A DNA stretch of 64,000 bases, from assembly GCF_013410945.1 (NCBI RefSeq), contig NZ_JACCCH010000001.1, positions 1,178,001-1,242,000 of the forward strand, in the 5' to 3' direction. This DNA comes from Leifsonia sp. AK011 (lineage in GTDB: Bacteria > Actinomycetota > Actinomycetes > Actinomycetales > Microbacteriaceae). How positions within the stretch are numbered: the stretch's first letter is position 1; every line of letters starts with the position of its first letter. The notes under the pieces were generated by a model, which did not search any database, was not told the origin of the DNA, and saw only the letters and a program-made list of their open reading frames with translations. Position numbers and translations under genes: made by a program. Below are positions 9,198 through 17,795 of the stretch, one piece after another.

Positions 9198-9300
9198 GGT
9201 TGAGTAGCCGCGGCGCCAGCCCGGCGTTATCGAAACCTCACATCCGAAGTACCTCGGTGGTGAGGTTTCGATAACGGCCGCTGCGCGGGCCTACTCAACC
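9198..9300. repeat. Opposed pair of TTGAGTAG-type repeats
   Basis: A direct copy (9198-9237) and a reverse copy (9264-9300) face each other across a 26-bp spacer. They could form one long hairpin downstream of the aldo/keto reductase and may act as a bidirectional transcription end point. Confidence 0.75.
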
Positions 9301-9314
9301 AGCCGTGTTTATTT

Positions 9315-9401
9315 GCCGATGCCCGAGACGGGCATCGGCGCTGGCGTCGCGGCGAAGGCCAGAAATGGCCTTCGCTCCAAGCTCCAGCGCGCTACTCAAC
9401 C
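9315..9401 (-). repeat. Second repeat type (B1), two tetraloop-like hairpins plus TTGAGTAG end
   Basis: The element has a perfect 11-bp stem (9315-9325 with 9329-9339, loop AGA) and a perfect 10-bp stem (9352-9361 with 9366-9375, loop GAAA). It then ends in CTACTCAACC, the same terminus as the shorter repeat family. A clear homologue lies at 48318-48385 inside a coding region. Confidence 0.75.
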
Positions 9402-9403
9402 AA

Positions 9404-10156
9404 CTAAGACAGCTCCACCGTCACAGCACGCGGTGTCGGCACGAGCAGCCCTGTTCCCTCGAACGCGGCCTCCAGCTGCTCGCGATTCTCGGTGAAGTGC
9501 TCCCAGTCGTCGGTGTGGATGCCGACGACCTTGCTGACGCCGAGCATCGTGGCGGCTGTGACTGCGTCCGCCGAGGTGAGCGTGAGGTAGGCGTCGATGT
9601 CGGGCACCCGCACGGCCCCGGCGAAGAGCACGGCAATGTCGATGTGGTCGAACGCCCCCGCGATCTGCTCCACCAGGGGCAGCGAGGCGTTGTCGCCGGA
9701 CACGTAGATGGTGGGCTCACCGGGCGCCTCGAGCACGAAGCCGATCACGGGACCGAGCCGCGCCTCCGAGCCGGGAGGTCCGTGAAGCGCCGGAACCGCC
9801 GTGATGGTGACACCGCCGATCTCGTGGGTCTCCCAGTTGTCGAGTCCGACCACGCCGCCACCGAACAGGTCGGTGCCCGCCTTGGTGGTGCTGAGCGTCG
9901 GCACCCCTGTGGCGAGCAGTTCGAGTCCCTCGTAGTCGAGGTTGTCCTCGTGCTCGTGGTGCGACAGCAGAACGAGGTCCACGTGGCCGAGCTCGGAGCG
10001 CGGGATGCCGGGGCCTGTCGTCTTCACGAGCGGAGAGTCATCCGGCTCGCCATAGCTGCCGGGCGGGTCGAACGTGGGGTCCGTCACGATGCGCAGTCCC
10101 GCATACTCCAGCACGGCCGTGGGGCCGCCGATCCAGGTGAGAGTCGTCGTCGACAT
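9404..10156 (-). CDS. Metallo-beta-lactamase-fold hydrolase (UlaG-like)
   Basis: A 250-residue protein starting TLTWIGGPTAVLEYAGLRIVTDP, typical of MBL-fold proteins of the UlaG/YtkL group. The metal motif reads LSHHEHEDNLD, with Asn where many relatives have His. Further ligands are likely in ALHGPPG, YVSGDNA and the final GIHTDDW. It is probably a cytosolic metal-dependent hydrolase of unknown substrate; lactonase activity is only one family example. A TAGCCT element 6 nt before the ATG predicts a leaderless mRNA. Confidence 0.85.
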   Translation of the reverse strand: MSTTTLTWIGGPTAVLEYAGLRIVTDPTFDPPGSYGEPDDSPLVKTTGPGIPRSELGHVDLVLLSHHEHEDNLDYEGLELLATGVPTLSTTKAGTDLFGGGVVGLDNWETHEIGGVTITAVPALHGPPGSEARLGPVIGFVLEAPGEPTIYVSGDNASLPLVEQIAGAFDHIDIAVLFAGAVRVPDIDAYLTLTSADAVTAATMLGVSKVVGIHTDDWEHFTENREQLEAAFEGTGLLVPTPRAVTVELS

Positions 10157-10162
10157 AGAGTC

Positions 10163-10168
10163 AGGCTA
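10163..10168 (-). promoter_or_regulatory. -10 TAGCCT of the MBL-fold gene
   Basis: On the minus strand the element ends 6 nt before the start codon at 10156. Confidence 0.55.
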
Positions 10169-10232
10169 GTCGTGATTCCTGCATCAATCCGGTGTGCGGC
10201 GAGCACCCGATATCGCGCCGTGGGGGCGCCGC

Positions 10233-10901
10233 TCAGTCGTCGAGGGCGAGCACGATCCCGGTGTATCCGTGCAGCACGCTCGCGACGCCAGCCCCCGTGG
10301 CGGTGAGCGCCTGCTCGTCGGTCGCTGCAGAATCCTCGGCGTCGGTGGCCTCGCTGATCCCGCTGCCGCGGAAGCTCGCACCCGGCCACACCACGGCGGT
10401 CACGTTGTGTGTCGGCTCGGGCAACTGTGCGCCCACCACGAGGAACTCCTGCGCGAGGTGCTGCGAGGTGATGAGCGCGAAGATGTCCACGATTCCCCGC
10501 CCGGCACCGATCACGAGGTCGATGTCGCGCTCCTCGCTCGCCTCGGTGATCGCCGCCTCGATCTCGTCGTCGTTGTCCGCCGCCCAGATCTCGACGTGAA
10601 TGTCCCGGGCTGCGGCCCACTCCATGACTCCCCGGGCCAGAGCGTCAGCGGTCGGGTCGCTCGTGGCGGTGATCAACCCCACCCGGTAGCCGTGCGGTGG
10701 CTCGACGCCCTCCCACGAGCCCGCCTCAGGGGAGATCGTGGCCTCCGGCGATGGCGACGGGTTGCTGCCGAGGAACTCTGGCCCGAGTGCCACGTCGGTG
10801 CCCGAGGTCGTTGTCGAGACCTCGGCCGCGGGCACGCATGACACGAGCAGTGCGGCGGAGAGGATTATCGCGGACACGGTCAGGGGGAGCCGAAGACGCA
10901 T
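10233..10901 (-). CDS. Putative lipoprotein with periplasmic-binding-protein-like fold
   Basis: A 222-residue protein with a lipoprotein signal peptide (hydrophobic stretch ending LLVSC, Cys22), followed by a low-complexity Ser/Thr/Pro linker. The remaining part (GYRVGLITATSDPTADALARG, then DIDLVIGAGRGIVDIFALI) resembles the BMP/PBP1-type substrate-binding fold. It is shorter than true BMP lipoproteins and lacks the second lobe. It is probably anchored outside the membrane as a binding or sensing protein; no partner transporter is nearby. It is divergent from the HupE-like gene. Function is not recognised with confidence. Confidence 0.65.
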   Translation of the reverse strand: MRLRLPLTVSAIILSAALLVSCVPAAEVSTTTSGTDVALGPEFLGSNPSPSPEATISPEAGSWEGVEPPHGYRVGLITATSDPTADALARGVMEWAAARDIHVEIWAADNDDEIEAAITEASEERDIDLVIGAGRGIVDIFALITSQHLAQEFLVVGAQLPEPTHNVTAVVWPGASFRGSGISEATDAEDSAATDEQALTATGAGVASVLHGYTGIVLALDD

Positions 10902-11047
10902 GCGTCGAGTCTCAGGGGAGGGAACGACGCCCCGTGGACGCGAAGGTGTCCGGCTGGTTACGACGAGGGGAGCGATTGTCGTCGCGCGGCTACGGGCCGT
11001 TCATTCCGGTCCGGCATCCTCGCTGCTTCCGCACCTTCAGGAGTGAC

Positions 11048-12271
11048 ATGTTCAAGACCCCGAGTCCCACCCGTCGAGATCTCGTTCGGGGTGCGGCTGT
11101 TGTCGTGCTGGCCTCGGCGGCGCTGTCGGTGGCGGCCGCGGCATCCGCGCACGGTTTCTCCTCGACGGTCTACGCGGATGCCACGGAGACGGCCCCGGGC
11201 GCAGTGAGCGTCGAACTCGACCTCGAGTACGACCTCCTCGTCGTCTCCGCAGCCGAGAACGAGAGCGACCCGGACTTCTTCGAGGACGGCATGGCCCTCT
11301 TCGAGACCGGGGAGGAGGCGACAGCGCTCGAGGAGTACTCCACCACGGTGCAGGACTACGTCACCGAGCGCTTCACGGTGGCGGCGGACGGCCTCGCGTG
11401 CGTGCCATCCCCGCCGAGTGGGTACGAGTCGCACATCCGCGACGATGTGCCCTACGCGCTGTTCACCCTCGACTACGCCTGCGAGACCGATCGCGAGGAT
11501 CCGGACTACGAGATCCGCAGCAGACTCTTCCCCGATGCCGAGGGCTACGTCACGGGCACGACGACCGTGCTCGAGTTCGATCTCGGTGGCGAATCGGGAA
11601 GCGCAGCGCTGGGCTCCGACTCGACGTTCTCGACCGCCCAGCCACTGGGGGAGCGCCTGCTGGAGTTCTTCCTGCTCGGCGCCGAGCACCTCCTCAGCGG
11701 CATCGACCACATCCTGTTCCTCCTCGCCCTGATCGTCGGTTCGCGTCGACTCCGCGACGTGGTGCTTGCGGCAACGGCGTTCACCGTCGCCCACTCCATC
11801 ACGTTCCTCCTCGCAGCCCTCGGACTCGTCACGATCCCTGCATCGATCGTCGAGCCCGTCATCGCAATGTCCATCGCGATCGTCGGTGCGTGGTACCTGT
11901 GGACGGTGTGGCGCCGGCGCGGTCACGAGTTCGATCCGGTACCCGTTCCCCGCGGACTGTGGGGCCTGAACAGGGCGGACTGGCTCCGACTTGCCGTGGT
12001 GTTCGCCTTCGGGCTCGTCCACGGGCTCGGGTTCGCCAGCGCGCTCGGCATTGACGAGCCCTGGTCGATGACCCTCCTCTGGTCCCTCGTCGTCTTCAAC
12101 CTCGGGATCGAGTTCACCCAGCTCGCGATCATCATCATCGTGTTCCCCCTCCTCCTGCTGCTGCGCCGCCGGGCGCCCAGGGTCGGCCTCTGGGTGGGCG
12201 TCGCGGTTGCCGTCGTGGTGACGGTCTTCGGTCTGATCTGGTTCGTCGAGCGCGTTCTCGGCCTTGGTTGA
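11048..12271 (+). CDS. HupE/UreJ-like membrane protein with extracytoplasmic N-domain
   Basis: A 407-residue protein with an N-terminal signal segment containing RRDLVRG (twin-arginine-like), then a soluble domain of about 190 residues. The C-terminal half has about six to seven membrane helices. The membrane part holds LLSGIDHILFLLALIVG, AHSITFLL and FAFGLVHGLGFASAL, the His/Asp/Gly pattern of HupE/UreJ_2 proteins linked to nickel, cobalt or copper handling. Which metal, if any, is not shown. ATG 11048 has AGGAG 5 nt upstream, so the longer upstream reading frame is not used. Confidence 0.8.
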   Translation: MFKTPSPTRRDLVRGAAVVVLASAALSVAAAASAHGFSSTVYADATETAPGAVSVELDLEYDLLVVSAAENESDPDFFEDGMALFETGEEATALEEYSTTVQDYVTERFTVAADGLACVPSPPSGYESHIRDDVPYALFTLDYACETDREDPDYEIRSRLFPDAEGYVTGTTTVLEFDLGGESGSAALGSDSTFSTAQPLGERLLEFFLLGAEHLLSGIDHILFLLALIVGSRRLRDVVLAATAFTVAHSITFLLAALGLVTIPASIVEPVIAMSIAIVGAWYLWTVWRRRGHEFDPVPVPRGLWGLNRADWLRLAVVFAFGLVHGLGFASALGIDEPWSMTLLWSLVVFNLGIEFTQLAIIIIVFPLLLLLRRRAPRVGLWVGVAVAVVVTVFGLIWFVERVLGLG

Positions 12272-12309
12272 CGCACCTTGTGCGGGCGGTCACGAGGTCG
12301 TACCCGACC

Positions 12310-12347
12310 GTTCATCTGCGATTCATGCCGGGCCGCGACCGTACTAG
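12310..12347 (+). promoter_or_regulatory. Candidate PHO box and -10 of the phosphoesterase gene
   Basis: Two 11-bp direct units, GTTCATCTGCG (12310-12320) and ATTCATGCCGG (12321-12331), match the layout of actinobacterial PhoP boxes. They lie about one turn before a possible -10 (TACTAG, 12342-12347), so they would occupy the -35 region of an activated promoter. A phosphatase gene follows. The match is by eye only. Confidence 0.4.
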
Positions 12348-12392
12348 AGCACTTCCCACCCTCTCTCCCCGAAAGGCGATGATTTCACCATC

Positions 12393-14819
12393 ATGGCGAT
12401 GACTCCATCGGCCGGAAGGCGCTCTTCACGCGTCCTCCGTTCCACTCTCGTGGGGGTCGTACTGACCTCCCTCGTCGGCGGCTCCGTCGCGTTCGCTGCT
12501 CTCAGCGCGAACGCAGCGACGACGCTCCCGGCGAACTACCTCACGACCTCGAGCTCGTGGCGGTACTCCGACAACAACACGGACCCGGCCGCGGGCAACG
12601 CCAACCGCCTCGTGTGGACCGGAGCGGCGTTCGACGACACGGCGTGGAAGACCGGCGTCGGCCCGTTCGGCGCCAAGAACGGCTCGGCAACCCCCAACCT
12701 GGGATCCAACTTCCCCGTGTCCAAGGTGCTCAACCACTACATCGACCCGAGCGCAGCGACCAAGGTCACCATCCCGACCTATCACTTCCGCTCCACCTTC
12801 ACGGTGAGCTCCGATGAGCTCTCCGCGTTGTCGTCGCTGAGCGGTCGGATCGTCTACGACGACGCCGTCCAGATCTTCGTCAACGGCACCAAGGTGGCGG
12901 GTTTCGTTGACTCGCGCGTCGAGGCCGCTGCCGAGAACGAGCGCAATCTCACCTATGCAGGCGAGTCCGGAGGTGACCCCGTCACCTCGACGTTCACCGT
13001 CCCGTCCGCTGCCCTCGTCTCCGGAACCAACACGATCGCGATCGCGCTGTACCAGGATCGCTCGAGCAGCAGCGACATCTACCTCGACCTCAAGGAGCTC
13101 ACACCGGTTGCCACGACTGGTGGTAGCGCGACGATCTCCGACGTGGTTCTCGGAGTGGGTGCCACCGAGCAGGAGCGTCTGGTGACCTGGTACTCCTCGG
13201 CCGACACGGCCCAGGTGGCCCAGTTCGCGCCCTCCACCGCAGTGGTGAACGGAGCGTTCCCCTCGTCTGCGGTGACCGTCCAGGCCACGGGCGCGGCAAC
13301 CACGAGCGGCGAGTTCAACCGCGTCGCGACCCTCGCTGGACTCGCCGAGAACACGGCATACGTCTACCGGGTCGGCTCCGAGGGCAACTGGTCGCCCGTC
13401 AGCTCCTTCCGCACTCGCAGCTTCGATGGCGACTACAGCTTCCTGTTCTTCGGTGACCCGCAGCTCGGTGCCTCCGGCAACCTCGCGAACGACACGGCCG
13501 GCTGGGTCGACACCCTGAACGTCTCGCTCGCCGCCTACCCGGATGCCGAGATGCTGTTCTCCTCCGGCGACCAGGTCGAGACCGCCTCGAACGAGGCCCA
13601 GTACACATCGTTCCTCAGCCCCGAGGCGCTCCGCCAGGTTCCGTTCGTCGCGACCAACGGAAACCACGACGTCGGCTCCAAGGCCTACGAGCAGCACTTC
13701 GCAACGCCGAACACCGACCGTACGGCCGGACCCGGCTCCGGCTCGGGATCGGGTGGCGACTACTGGTTCATCTACAAGGACGTGCTGTACATCAACCTCA
13801 ACTCGAACAGCCGCAACTACGCGTCGCACGAGGCGTTCATCCGCCAGGTGATCGCGGACCACGGCAGCGAGGCCAAGTGGAAGATGGTGGCCTACCACCA
13901 CTCGATCTACTCGGCCGGCCCGCACGCGACGGACTCGGATGTCGTCGACCGTCGCAGCACGTGGCCGACCCTGTTCTCGGAGCTGGGTATCGACCTCGTT
14001 CTCCAGGGCCACGACCACAGCTACGCTCGCACCTACCTCCTCCGCAACGGCGAGAAGGCTGACGCGAACGAGCAGGCCGGTGCCGACACGGTGACGCCGG
14101 GCCCCGGTGGCGTGCTCTACCTGACGGCGAACTCGGCGTCCGGCTCGAAGTACTACGGCCTCCAGTCGCAGGCGTTCGCCTGGGCTTCGGTGAAGAACCA
14201 GGAGAACGTGCGCAACTACACGGCCGTCGAGGTCACCGACGATGCACTCACGGTCAAGACACTGCGCTCGCAGGCGTTCGGCTCGGACAAGCCGGTCAAC
14301 TCGATCGTCGACCAGGTGACGATCCAGCGTGCGATCGACCCGAACAGCCAGCGTCTCCAGGTCACCGTCCCCGAAGGCGCTCCCGGCGAGTTCGTCTGGG
14401 CCGTCGACGGATCGAACGGAATCGTCGACCTCGGTACGGCGACCGCGAACGGCGATCACTTCCTCGCCACCGGTGCGATCAACCCGATCCGTGTCACGGA
14501 CACGCGTCGCGCGGCACCCGCGTGGGCCGTGTCGGCACAGGCAGGCGACTTCACCTCGGGTGACAAGTCCTTCTCGGGCAAGTACCTCGGATGGACGCCG
14601 AAGGTCGTCGAGCAGGGCGCCGGCGCGGTCGCAGGTGCTGCGGTCGGATCGGGCTTCACGAGCGGTGACGGTCTCTCGGTGCCGTCGACCCTCGGTAGCG
14701 CTGACGTCGGCCACTCGCGTGGATCGGCGAAGCTCGGCGCTGACCTCGAGCTGAAGATCCCGGTGGATGTCACGGACGGCACCTACCGTTCGACGCTCAC
14801 CATCACCGCACTCGGCTAA
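12393..14819 (+). CDS. Secreted metallophosphoesterase with C-terminal WxL-like domain
   Basis: An 808-residue exported protein. A signal peptide ends near SANAA (residue 42). A beta-rich N-domain with a jelly-roll look (residues 45-235) is followed by a fibronectin-like domain typical of purple acid phosphatases (about 245-345). The calcineurin-like domain carries the motifs FFGDPQ, SSGDQ, GNHD, YHHS and QGHDHSY, the full set of metal ligands. The last 110 residues (VTDTRRAAPAWAVSAQAGDF ... LGWTP ... TYRSTLTITALG) resemble the WxL wall-binding domain. The next gene encodes a DUF916 protein, the known partner of WxL proteins. It probably releases phosphate from organic esters at the cell surface, perhaps under PhoP control. 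Confidence 0.88.
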   Translation: MAMTPSAGRRSSRVLRSTLVGVVLTSLVGGSVAFAALSANAATTLPANYLTTSSSWRYSDNNTDPAAGNANRLVWTGAAFDDTAWKTGVGPFGAKNGSATPNLGSNFPVSKVLNHYIDPSAATKVTIPTYHFRSTFTVSSDELSALSSLSGRIVYDDAVQIFVNGTKVAGFVDSRVEAAAENERNLTYAGESGGDPVTSTFTVPSAALVSGTNTIAIALYQDRSSSSDIYLDLKELTPVATTGGSATISDVVLGVGATEQERLVTWYSSADTAQVAQFAPSTAVVNGAFPSSAVTVQATGAATTSGEFNRVATLAGLAENTAYVYRVGSEGNWSPVSSFRTRSFDGDYSFLFFGDPQLGASGNLANDTAGWVDTLNVSLAAYPDAEMLFSSGDQVETASNEAQYTSFLSPEALRQVPFVATNGNHDVGSKAYEQHFATPNTDRTAGPGSGSGSGGDYWFIYKDVLYINLNSNSRNYASHEAFIRQVIADHGSEAKWKMVAYHHSIYSAGPHATDSDVVDRRSTWPTLFSELGIDLVLQGHDHSYARTYLLRNGEKADANEQAGADTVTPGPGGVLYLTANSASGSKYYGLQSQAFAWASVKNQENVRNYTAVEVTDDALTVKTLRSQAFGSDKPVNSIVDQVTIQRAIDPNSQRLQVTVPEGAPGEFVWAVDGSNGIVDLGTATANGDHFLATGAINPIRVTDTRRAAPAWAVSAQAGDFTSGDKSFSGKYLGWTPKVVEQGAGAVAGAAVGSGFTSGDGLSVPSTLGSADVGHSRGSAKLGADLELKIPVDVTDGTYRSTLTITALG

Positions 14820-14832
14820 CAGCAGTACCCGT

Positions 14833-14861
14833 GGGGGTGGGCGCCTCGTGCGCCCACCCCC
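14833..14861 (+). terminator. Strong GC hairpin after the phosphoesterase gene
   Basis: A perfect 12-bp stem (14833-14844 with 14850-14861) has a 5-nt CTCGT loop and starts 13 nt after the stop codon. No T-run follows, so it may act as a partial terminator or processing site between the two surface-protein genes. Confidence 0.55.
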
Positions 14862-14890
14862 ACACACCCGTTTCTCCTAAGGACCCTCTT

Positions 14891-15991
14891 GTGACCTCCC
14901 GCACCCGCTCCCTTCGTACCGCCCTCCTCGCCGTCGCTGTCGCCAGCGGACTGGTGCTCACCGGCCCGATGCTCGCCTCCGCCCAGAGCGGCCTTCGAGC
15001 GGACGACGTCACGTGGGGCGTCCGCACCGCGTCTAACGAGTACGGGACGGCTCGCAGCAACTTCACGTATGCGATCGAGCCCGGCCAGACGCTGACCGAC
15101 GCCCTCGTCATCACGAACCACGACGCGGTCGACCTCGATCTCGACGTCTATGCGGCGGACGCATTCACGAGCCCGAGCGGCGAGCTGACCGTTCTCACCC
15201 GCGACGAGTCGTCGCAGGATGCCGGACTCTGGGTGTCGATGGACCGGGACCACGTGAAGCTCACCGGCGGTGAGGTGGTCGAGGTGCCCTTCACGGTCAC
15301 CATCCCCGAGAACGCGACCCCGGGCGACTATGCGGCGGGCATCGTCACCTCCCTCACCCGTGAGGACGCGGCCCAGGGCATCGATGTTGACAGGCGCCTG
15401 GGCGTGCGCATCTACTTCCGCGTGGGCGGAGTCGTGCATCCCGACCTGACCGTCGAGAACATGTCGGTGCGCTACGACGGATCGTTCATCCCCTTCGCCC
15501 CGGGCTCGGCGACCCTCTCGTACACCGTTCGCAACACCGGCAACGTGCGCCTCGCGAGCCAGACGGCCGCTGCCACCTCGGGACCCTTCGGCCTGTTCAG
15601 CGTCTCGGCAATCGACGTCGCCCCGGTTCCCGAACTGCTTCCGGGTGAATCCTGGGACGTCGAGGTGCCCATCGACGGGGTACCTGCAACGTTCTGGGTC
15701 GGGGCAGAGGTCAGGCTCACGCCCGTCGTGCCCGCGCTCGACGGGGCTCCGGAGCCTCCTGCGGCTCCCGAGGTGACCGCCCAGGGCGGCACGTGGGGAA
15801 TCCCGTGGTCGACGCTCGCGCTGCTGCTCATCATTGCCCTCGCAGTGATCGTGACCCTCCGCCAGCGGCGTCGCCGGAAGGTCGCGCGTGCTGAGCGGGA
15901 GGCCGCGCTGGTCGCGGCAGCGGTGGAGTCGGCCCTGCGTGAGGCGGGAGTCGAGGCATCCCCGACCGAGGACACCGCAGCCCAGCGATGA
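14891..15991 (+). CDS. DUF916 (WxL-partner) surface protein
   Basis: A 366-residue protein with a signal peptide (residues 1 to about 33, ending LASAQS) and a DUF916 beta-sandwich: [19 protein letters not shown], then [19 protein letters not shown] further Ig-like stretch ([18 protein letters not shown]) precedes a single C-terminal membrane helix (about residues 304-325) followed by RQRRRRK. In Firmicutes such proteins bind peptidoglycan and hold WxL-domain proteins at the wall. The GTG start at 14891 has AAGGA 7 nt upstream; an earlier in-frame ATG at 14831 would run through the hairpin and is rejected. Confidence 0.85.
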   Translation: MTSRTRSLRTALLAVAVASGLVLTGPMLASAQSGLRADDVTWGVRTASNEYGTARSNFTYAIEPGQTLTDALVITNHDAVDLDLDVYAADAFTSPSGELTVLTRDESSQDAGLWVSMDRDHVKLTGGEVVEVPFTVTIPENATPGDYAAGIVTSLTREDAAQGIDVDRRLGVRIYFRVGGVVHPDLTVENMSVRYDGSFIPFAPGSATLSYTVRNTGNVRLASQTAAATSGPFGLFSVSAIDVAPVPELLPGESWDVEVPIDGVPATFWVGAEVRLTPVVPALDGAPEPPAAPEVTAQGGTWGIPWSTLALLLIIALAVIVTLRQRRRRKVARAEREAALVAAAVESALREAGVEASPTEDTAAQR

Positions 15992-16007
15992 GGCGGGGCC
16001 ACCCGCA

Positions 16008-16013
16008 TACGCT
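16008..16013 (+). promoter_or_regulatory. -10 TACGCT of the DUF255 gene
   Basis: It ends 6 nt before ATG 16020 and supports that start over longer in-frame options. Confidence 0.55.
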
Positions 16014-16019
16014 GGGGTG

Positions 16020-17795
16020 ATGGCCTCACGAATCGCCGACGCAGCGAGCCCGTACCTCCGGTCCCACGCGGGTAACCCCGTCGACTGGTGGCCCTGGGGC
16101 CCCGAGCCCTTCGAGGAGGCGAGACGTCGCGACGTCCCCGTCATGGTCTCGATTGGCTACTCGACCTGCCATTGGTGCCACGTGATGGCTCGGGAGAGCT
16201 TCAGCGACCCGGAGATCGCCGCATACCTGAACGCCAACGCCGTCTCGATCAAAGTCGACAGGGAGGAGAACGTCGAGGTCGATTCGAGCTACCTCGCTGC
16301 GGCCGGAGCGTTCACCCAGAACCTGGGCTGGCCACTCACCGTCTTCGTCACGCCCGAGGGTCGCGCCTTCTTCGCGGGTACCTACTATCCGCCGAGTCCC
16401 GTGCAGGGGCACCCGTCGTTCCGCCAGGTCCTCGACGCCGTCTTCGCCGCGTGGCGGGATCGCCGCGAGGAGGTCGAGGCCAATGGGGCGGCGATAGCGG
16501 ATGCCCTGAGCCGGGGTGCCGTGGAGCCCGGCGACCTCGTCACCGACGTCACACCGGTGCTGGCATCCCTCGCCGCTCTCGAGGACACCACCCACGGTGG
16601 TTTCGGCGGGGCACCCAAGTTCCCGGTCTCACCGGTCCTGCGGTTCCTCGTCGACCAGGGCGATGAGCTCGGTATTCGCACACTCGACGCCATGGCGGCA
16701 TCCCCACTGCGGGACCCGGTCGATGGCGGATTCTTCCGCTACGCGACCCGCGCAGACTGGAGCGAGCCGCACTACGAGCGGATGCTCTACGACAACGCGC
16801 AACTCCTCGCGTGCTACGCGCTCGCTGGTCGGGCGAGCATCGCCGAGGGCATCGCGAGCTTCCTGCTCACCACCCTCCAGCAGCCGAACGGCGGCTTCGC
16901 GAGCGCCCAGGACAGCGAGTCGACGGTCGACGGCCAGCGCGTGGAGGGGTTCTACTACACGCTGGATGCCGCGAGCCGTGCGCGCCTCGAGGCCCCACCG
17001 CTCGACGGCAAGATCCTCACGGGGTGGAACGGTCTCGCCATCGATGCCCTCGCGCTCGCGGGTCGGCTTCTCGATCGCCCGGACTGGATAGCCGCGGCTC
17101 GTCGAGGTGCCGACTTCCTGCTCGAGCACCACCGAGTCGAGGGCCGACTCGTCCATGCCTCGATCGGCTCAACACTCTCCCCGGCGGTTGCGACGCTCGA
17201 GGACTACGGACTCCTCGCGCAGGGCCTCCTGGGCCTCGCGCTGGCGACCGGCGAGGTCCGCTACGCCGTCGAGGCCCGTGGCCTGCTCGACGCCTCGGCT
17301 GCCGCAGGCGAACCGTTCGGTATTCCCGAGGGGAGGGATCCCGTGCTCGAGGCGCAGGGCATCCGCGTCGAGGTCGACCCCGCGGACGGGGCGCTGCCGT
17401 CCGGGTGGAGCGCCGTGGCATCCGCCAGCGAAGTGCTCTACTCACTCACGGCGCGGCCGGACTACCGCGAACGCAGTATCGCGGCCCTCGGCCCGGTCGC
17501 ACGCTTCGCCACAAGCACGCCGATCTCGGCGGGGGCGGCGCTCGACGTCATGGCGAGGCTCGCGGGGCCCCTCAGGCAGGTCATCGTCGTGACCGAGAGC
17601 CCGGATGCCGCGGCCACAGCCCGGCGAGACCCGGCCACCACCGCAGTGGTGACCGGATCGCAGGCCGAGGCGTTCGCGAGTGCGGGGTTCGAACTGTTCG
17701 AGGGACGCACGACCCGTGACGGGTTCACGACGACCTACGAGTGCGAGGCCTTCGTCTGTCAGTTGCCGGTCGTCGTGCCCGACCCGTCGCCCTGA
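16020..17795 (+). CDS. DUF255 thioredoxin-fold protein (YyaL/SSP411 family)
   Basis: A 591-residue protein. The N-terminal domain begins with [20 protein letters not shown] and carries the redox-type motif STCHWCHVM (CxxC) and DREENVEVD, hallmarks of the thioredoxin-like DUF255 domain. The C-terminal two thirds is an alpha/alpha-barrel resembling N-acylglucosamine 2-epimerase folds ([24 protein letters not shown]). It is slightly shorter than the usual ~680 residues. The family's reaction is not established. It overlaps the convergent GH18 gene by 37 bp. Confidence 0.9.
   Translation: MASRIADAASPYLRSHAGNPVDWWPWGPEPFEEARRRDVPVMVSIGYSTCHWCHVMARESFSDPEIAAYLNANAVSIKVDREENVEVDSSYLAAAGAFTQNLGWPLTVFVTPEGRAFFAGTYYPPSPVQGHPSFRQVLDAVFAAWRDRREEVEANGAAIADALSRGAVEPGDLVTDVTPVLASLAALEDTTHGGFGGAPKFPVSPVLRFLVDQGDELGIRTLDAMAASPLRDPVDGGFFRYATRADWSEPHYERMLYDNAQLLACYALAGRASIAEGIASFLLTTLQQPNGGFASAQDSESTVDGQRVEGFYYTLDAASRARLEAPPLDGKILTGWNGLAIDALALAGRLLDRPDWIAAARRGADFLLEHHRVEGRLVHASIGSTLSPAVATLEDYGLLAQGLLGLALATGEVRYAVEARGLLDASAAAGEPFGIPEGRDPVLEAQGIRVEVDPADGALPSGWSAVASASEVLYSLTARPDYRERSIAALGPVARFATSTPISAGAALDVMARLAGPLRQVIVVTESPDAAATARRDPATTAVVTGSQAEAFASAGFELFEGRTTRDGFTTTYECEAFVCQLPVVVPDPSP

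Noticed and set aside
12426-14867. 813-residue minus-strand open frame
   Set aside because: Antisense shadow of the phosphoesterase gene, which has clear catalytic motifs on the plus strand.
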